A stretch of 64,000 nucleotides of DNA from Streptomyces sp. NBC_01241 (GTDB taxonomy: Bacteria; Actinomycetota; Actinomycetes; Streptomycetales; Streptomycetaceae), in contig NZ_CP108494.1 of the NCBI RefSeq assembly GCF_041435435.1, positions 1,894,501-1,958,500 on the forward strand, written 5' to 3'. The notes below the pieces were generated by a model. That model saw only the letters and a list, made by a program, of their open reading frames with translations. It was not told where the DNA came from and did no database searches. Position 1 is the first letter of the stretch. Each line of letters opens with the position of its first letter. Made by a program: the position numbers and the translations under genes. Positions 62,664-64,000 of the stretch are shown here, piece by piece.

Positions 62664-64000
62664 GCGCGGCGGCCGTTCACTCGGCGGGGCAGGTTCAGGG
62701 GGTTGTCGTCGCGGAGCTCCCGGGGGAGCAGGGCCTCGGGGGTCGTCTGGTAGGTGACCGGGCGCAGCCAGCGTTCGATGGCGGTGGCGCCGACCGAGGT
62801 GGAGGTGGAGGTGGTGGCCGGGTAGGGGCCGCCGTGGTGCTGGGCGGGGGCGACGGCGACTCCGGTCGGCCAGCCGTTGACGAGGATCCGGCCGGCCAGC
62901 GGGGTGAGGGCCGCGAGGAGTCCGGGGGCGTCGGCGTCGGCGCTGTCCGTGGCGGTCTGGAGGGTGGCGGTGAGGTTGCCGGGGAGCCGGGAGAGGACGG
63001 CGGTGATCTCGTCCGCGGAGGCGTAGCGGGCGACGACGGTGACAGGGCCGAAGCACTCCTCCAGGAGCGCGTCGTGCGGGCCGTCGGCGGTGAGGAGGTG
63101 CGCCGGTACGGTGAGGAAGCCGGCCGAGACGGTGTGCTCGCCGCCCGCGCCGGGGGTGACCGGGGCCTCCACGTCGGGCAGTTCGGCCCGTTCGCGTACG
63201 CCCGCGACGAAGGCGTCGCGCATCCGGTGGTCGAGCAGGACCCCGGCCTCGGTGTCGCTGACCGCGTCGGTCAGGGACTTCAGCAGCCGGTCGCCGCTCT
63301 CGCCGGCCGGGGCCAGGACGAAGCCGGGCTTGGTGCAGAACTGGCCCGACCCCATCGTCATCGAGCCCGCGAGCCCGGTGCCGATCTGCTCGCCGCGCTC
63401 GGCGGCGGCGGCCTCGGTGACGACGACGGGGTTGAGGGAGCCGAGCTCGCCGTGGAAGGGGATGGGGGTGGGGCGGGCGCCCGCCGCGTCGAACAGGGCG
63501 CGTCCGCCGCGTACGGAGCCGGTGAAGCCGGCGGCGGCGACGAGCGGGTGCTTGATCAGCTCGATGCCCGCCTCGAAGCCGTGCACCAGGACCAGTACGT
63601 CCTCCGGCAGGCCGACGCGGGCCGCCGCCCGGCGCAGTACGGAGGCGCACAGTTCGGAGGTGGCGGGGTGGTCGGGGTGCGCCTTGACGACGACCGGGCA
63701 GCCGGCGGCCAGTGCGCTCGCGGTGTCGCCGCCGGGGACGGAGAAGGCGAGCGGGAAGTTGCTGGCCGCGTACACCGCGACGACGCCGAGCGGGATCTTG
63801 TAGCGGCGCAGGTCGGGCCAGGGCGGGGTCCTGGTGGCGTCCTCGTGATCGATGTGGATGTCGAGGAAGGCGCCCTCGTCGACGACCTCCGCGAAGGCCC
63901 TCAACTGCGCTGCGGTGCGCGCGAGTTCACCGGTGAGCCGGGCCGGTCCGAGTGCGGTCTCGGCGTCGGCGGCCTCGATGATGTGCTCCCCGGCCTCGGT
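62660..64000 (-). CDS. Aldehyde dehydrogenase (NADP+), 2-oxoglutarate-semialdehyde type, 5' end outside the window
   Basis: The open frame runs off the window end, so only the C-terminal 446 residues are present. The catalytic Cys is in MGSGQFCTKPGFVL and the general base Glu in FHGELGSLNPVV. The NADP-site stretches ATRTPPWPDLRRYKIPLGVV and TGSVRGGRALFDAAGARPTP are visible. The family includes 2,5-dioxovalerate (alpha-ketoglutaric semialdehyde) dehydrogenases of sugar-acid catabolism. The overlap with DUF1349 downstream suggests an operon for breakdown of a sugar acid, the rest of which is off the window. Confidence 0.88.
   Translation of the reverse strand, partial: TEAGEHIIEAADAETALGPARLTGELARTAAQLRAFAEVVDEGAFLDIHIDHEDATRTPPWPDLRRYKIPLGVVAVYAASNFPLAFSVPGGDTASALAAGCPVVVKAHPDHPATSELCASVLRRAAARVGLPEDVLVLVHGFEAGIELIKHPLVAAAGFTGSVRGGRALFDAAGARPTPIPFHGELGSLNPVVVTEAAAAERGEQIGTGLAGSMTMGSGQFCTKPGFVLAPAGESGDRLLKSLTDAVSDTEAGVLLDHRMRDAFVAGVRERAELPDVEAPVTPGAGGEHTVSAGFLTVPAHLLTADGPHDALLEECFGPVTVVARYASADEITAVLSRLPGNLTATLQTATDSADADAPGLLAALTPLAGRILVNGWPTGVAVAPAQHHGGPYPATTSTSTSVGATAIERWLRPVTYQTTPEALLPRELRDDNPLNLPRRVNGRRA

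Noticed and set aside
1..64000. CRISPR arrays, tRNA or rRNA genes
   Set aside because: No regularly spaced identical repeats of the right size and no tRNA-like cloverleaf or rRNA sequence were recognised by eye; a dedicated scan would be needed to exclude a tRNA fully.

Overview
The window looks like a stretch of Streptomyces chromosome, or of a close relative. It is strongly GC-rich, uses GTG as well as ATG starts, shows heavy GC bias at third codon positions, carries the dispersed intergenic repeat common in Streptomyces, and has typical Streptomyces gene sets (ectABCD, SpoIIE-type phosphatase, XRE/DUF397 pair). All calls come from reading the sequence and from family knowledge; no database search was run.

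Region 1 (1-18.6 kb) is a cobalamin (vitamin B12) operon. It opens inside what appears to be the B12 box of a cobalamin riboswitch, then a short leader ORF, then cobD/cbiB, cobQ, cobN, a fused ChlI-ChlD-like chelatase subunit, cobO, cobB/cbiA, cobI, a divergent ZIP metal transporter, cobM, cbiET (cobL), a cbiG-cobJ fusion, cobH/cbiC, cbiX and cobC. Most genes overlap by ATGA or GTGA, which implies translational coupling. The set holds both a CobN-type late cobalt chelatase and a CbiX-type early chelatase. A strong bidirectional terminator closes the region.

Region 2 (18.6-35.2 kb) is mostly conserved core chromosome: an LAETG-anchored surface protein, an amidohydrolase, an intact IS701-family insertion sequence placed exactly at the stop codon of a membrane-protein gene, a class V aminotransferase, the ectoine/5-hydroxyectoine operon ectABCD, a VOC/DinB-like fusion, a 909-residue SpoIIE phosphatase sensor, a shortened MarR regulator, a second class V aminotransferase behind a large palindrome, and a FrnE-type DsbA protein whose 3' end has been copied into a 26-bp tandem array.

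Region 3 (35.3-54.6 kb) is an accessory island. It starts with a compact three-gene cassette of an RHH-RAMA protein, a DUF262 protein and a HipA-type kinase, the best candidate here for an undescribed defence or toxin system. Then come a secreted CWB2-like protein, an LLM oxidoreductase, an IS5-type element that encloses an ankyrin-repeat gene, IS4 and IS1380 material, a secreted vanadium-haloperoxidase/PAP2-like protein, a peptide-type solute-binding lipoprotein, dead pieces of a pectate lyase and of a TetR regulator, an EF-hand protein paired with a heme-oxygenase-like diiron enzyme, and TnpB and IS1380 relics.

Region 4 (54.6-64 kb) returns to intact genes: an ABC transporter operon ending in a large secreted beta-propeller/phosphoesterase, a VOC protein, an anti-sigma-type ATPase divergent from an XRE-DUF5753/DUF397 pair, and a DUF1349-aldehyde dehydrogenase pair cut by the window edge.
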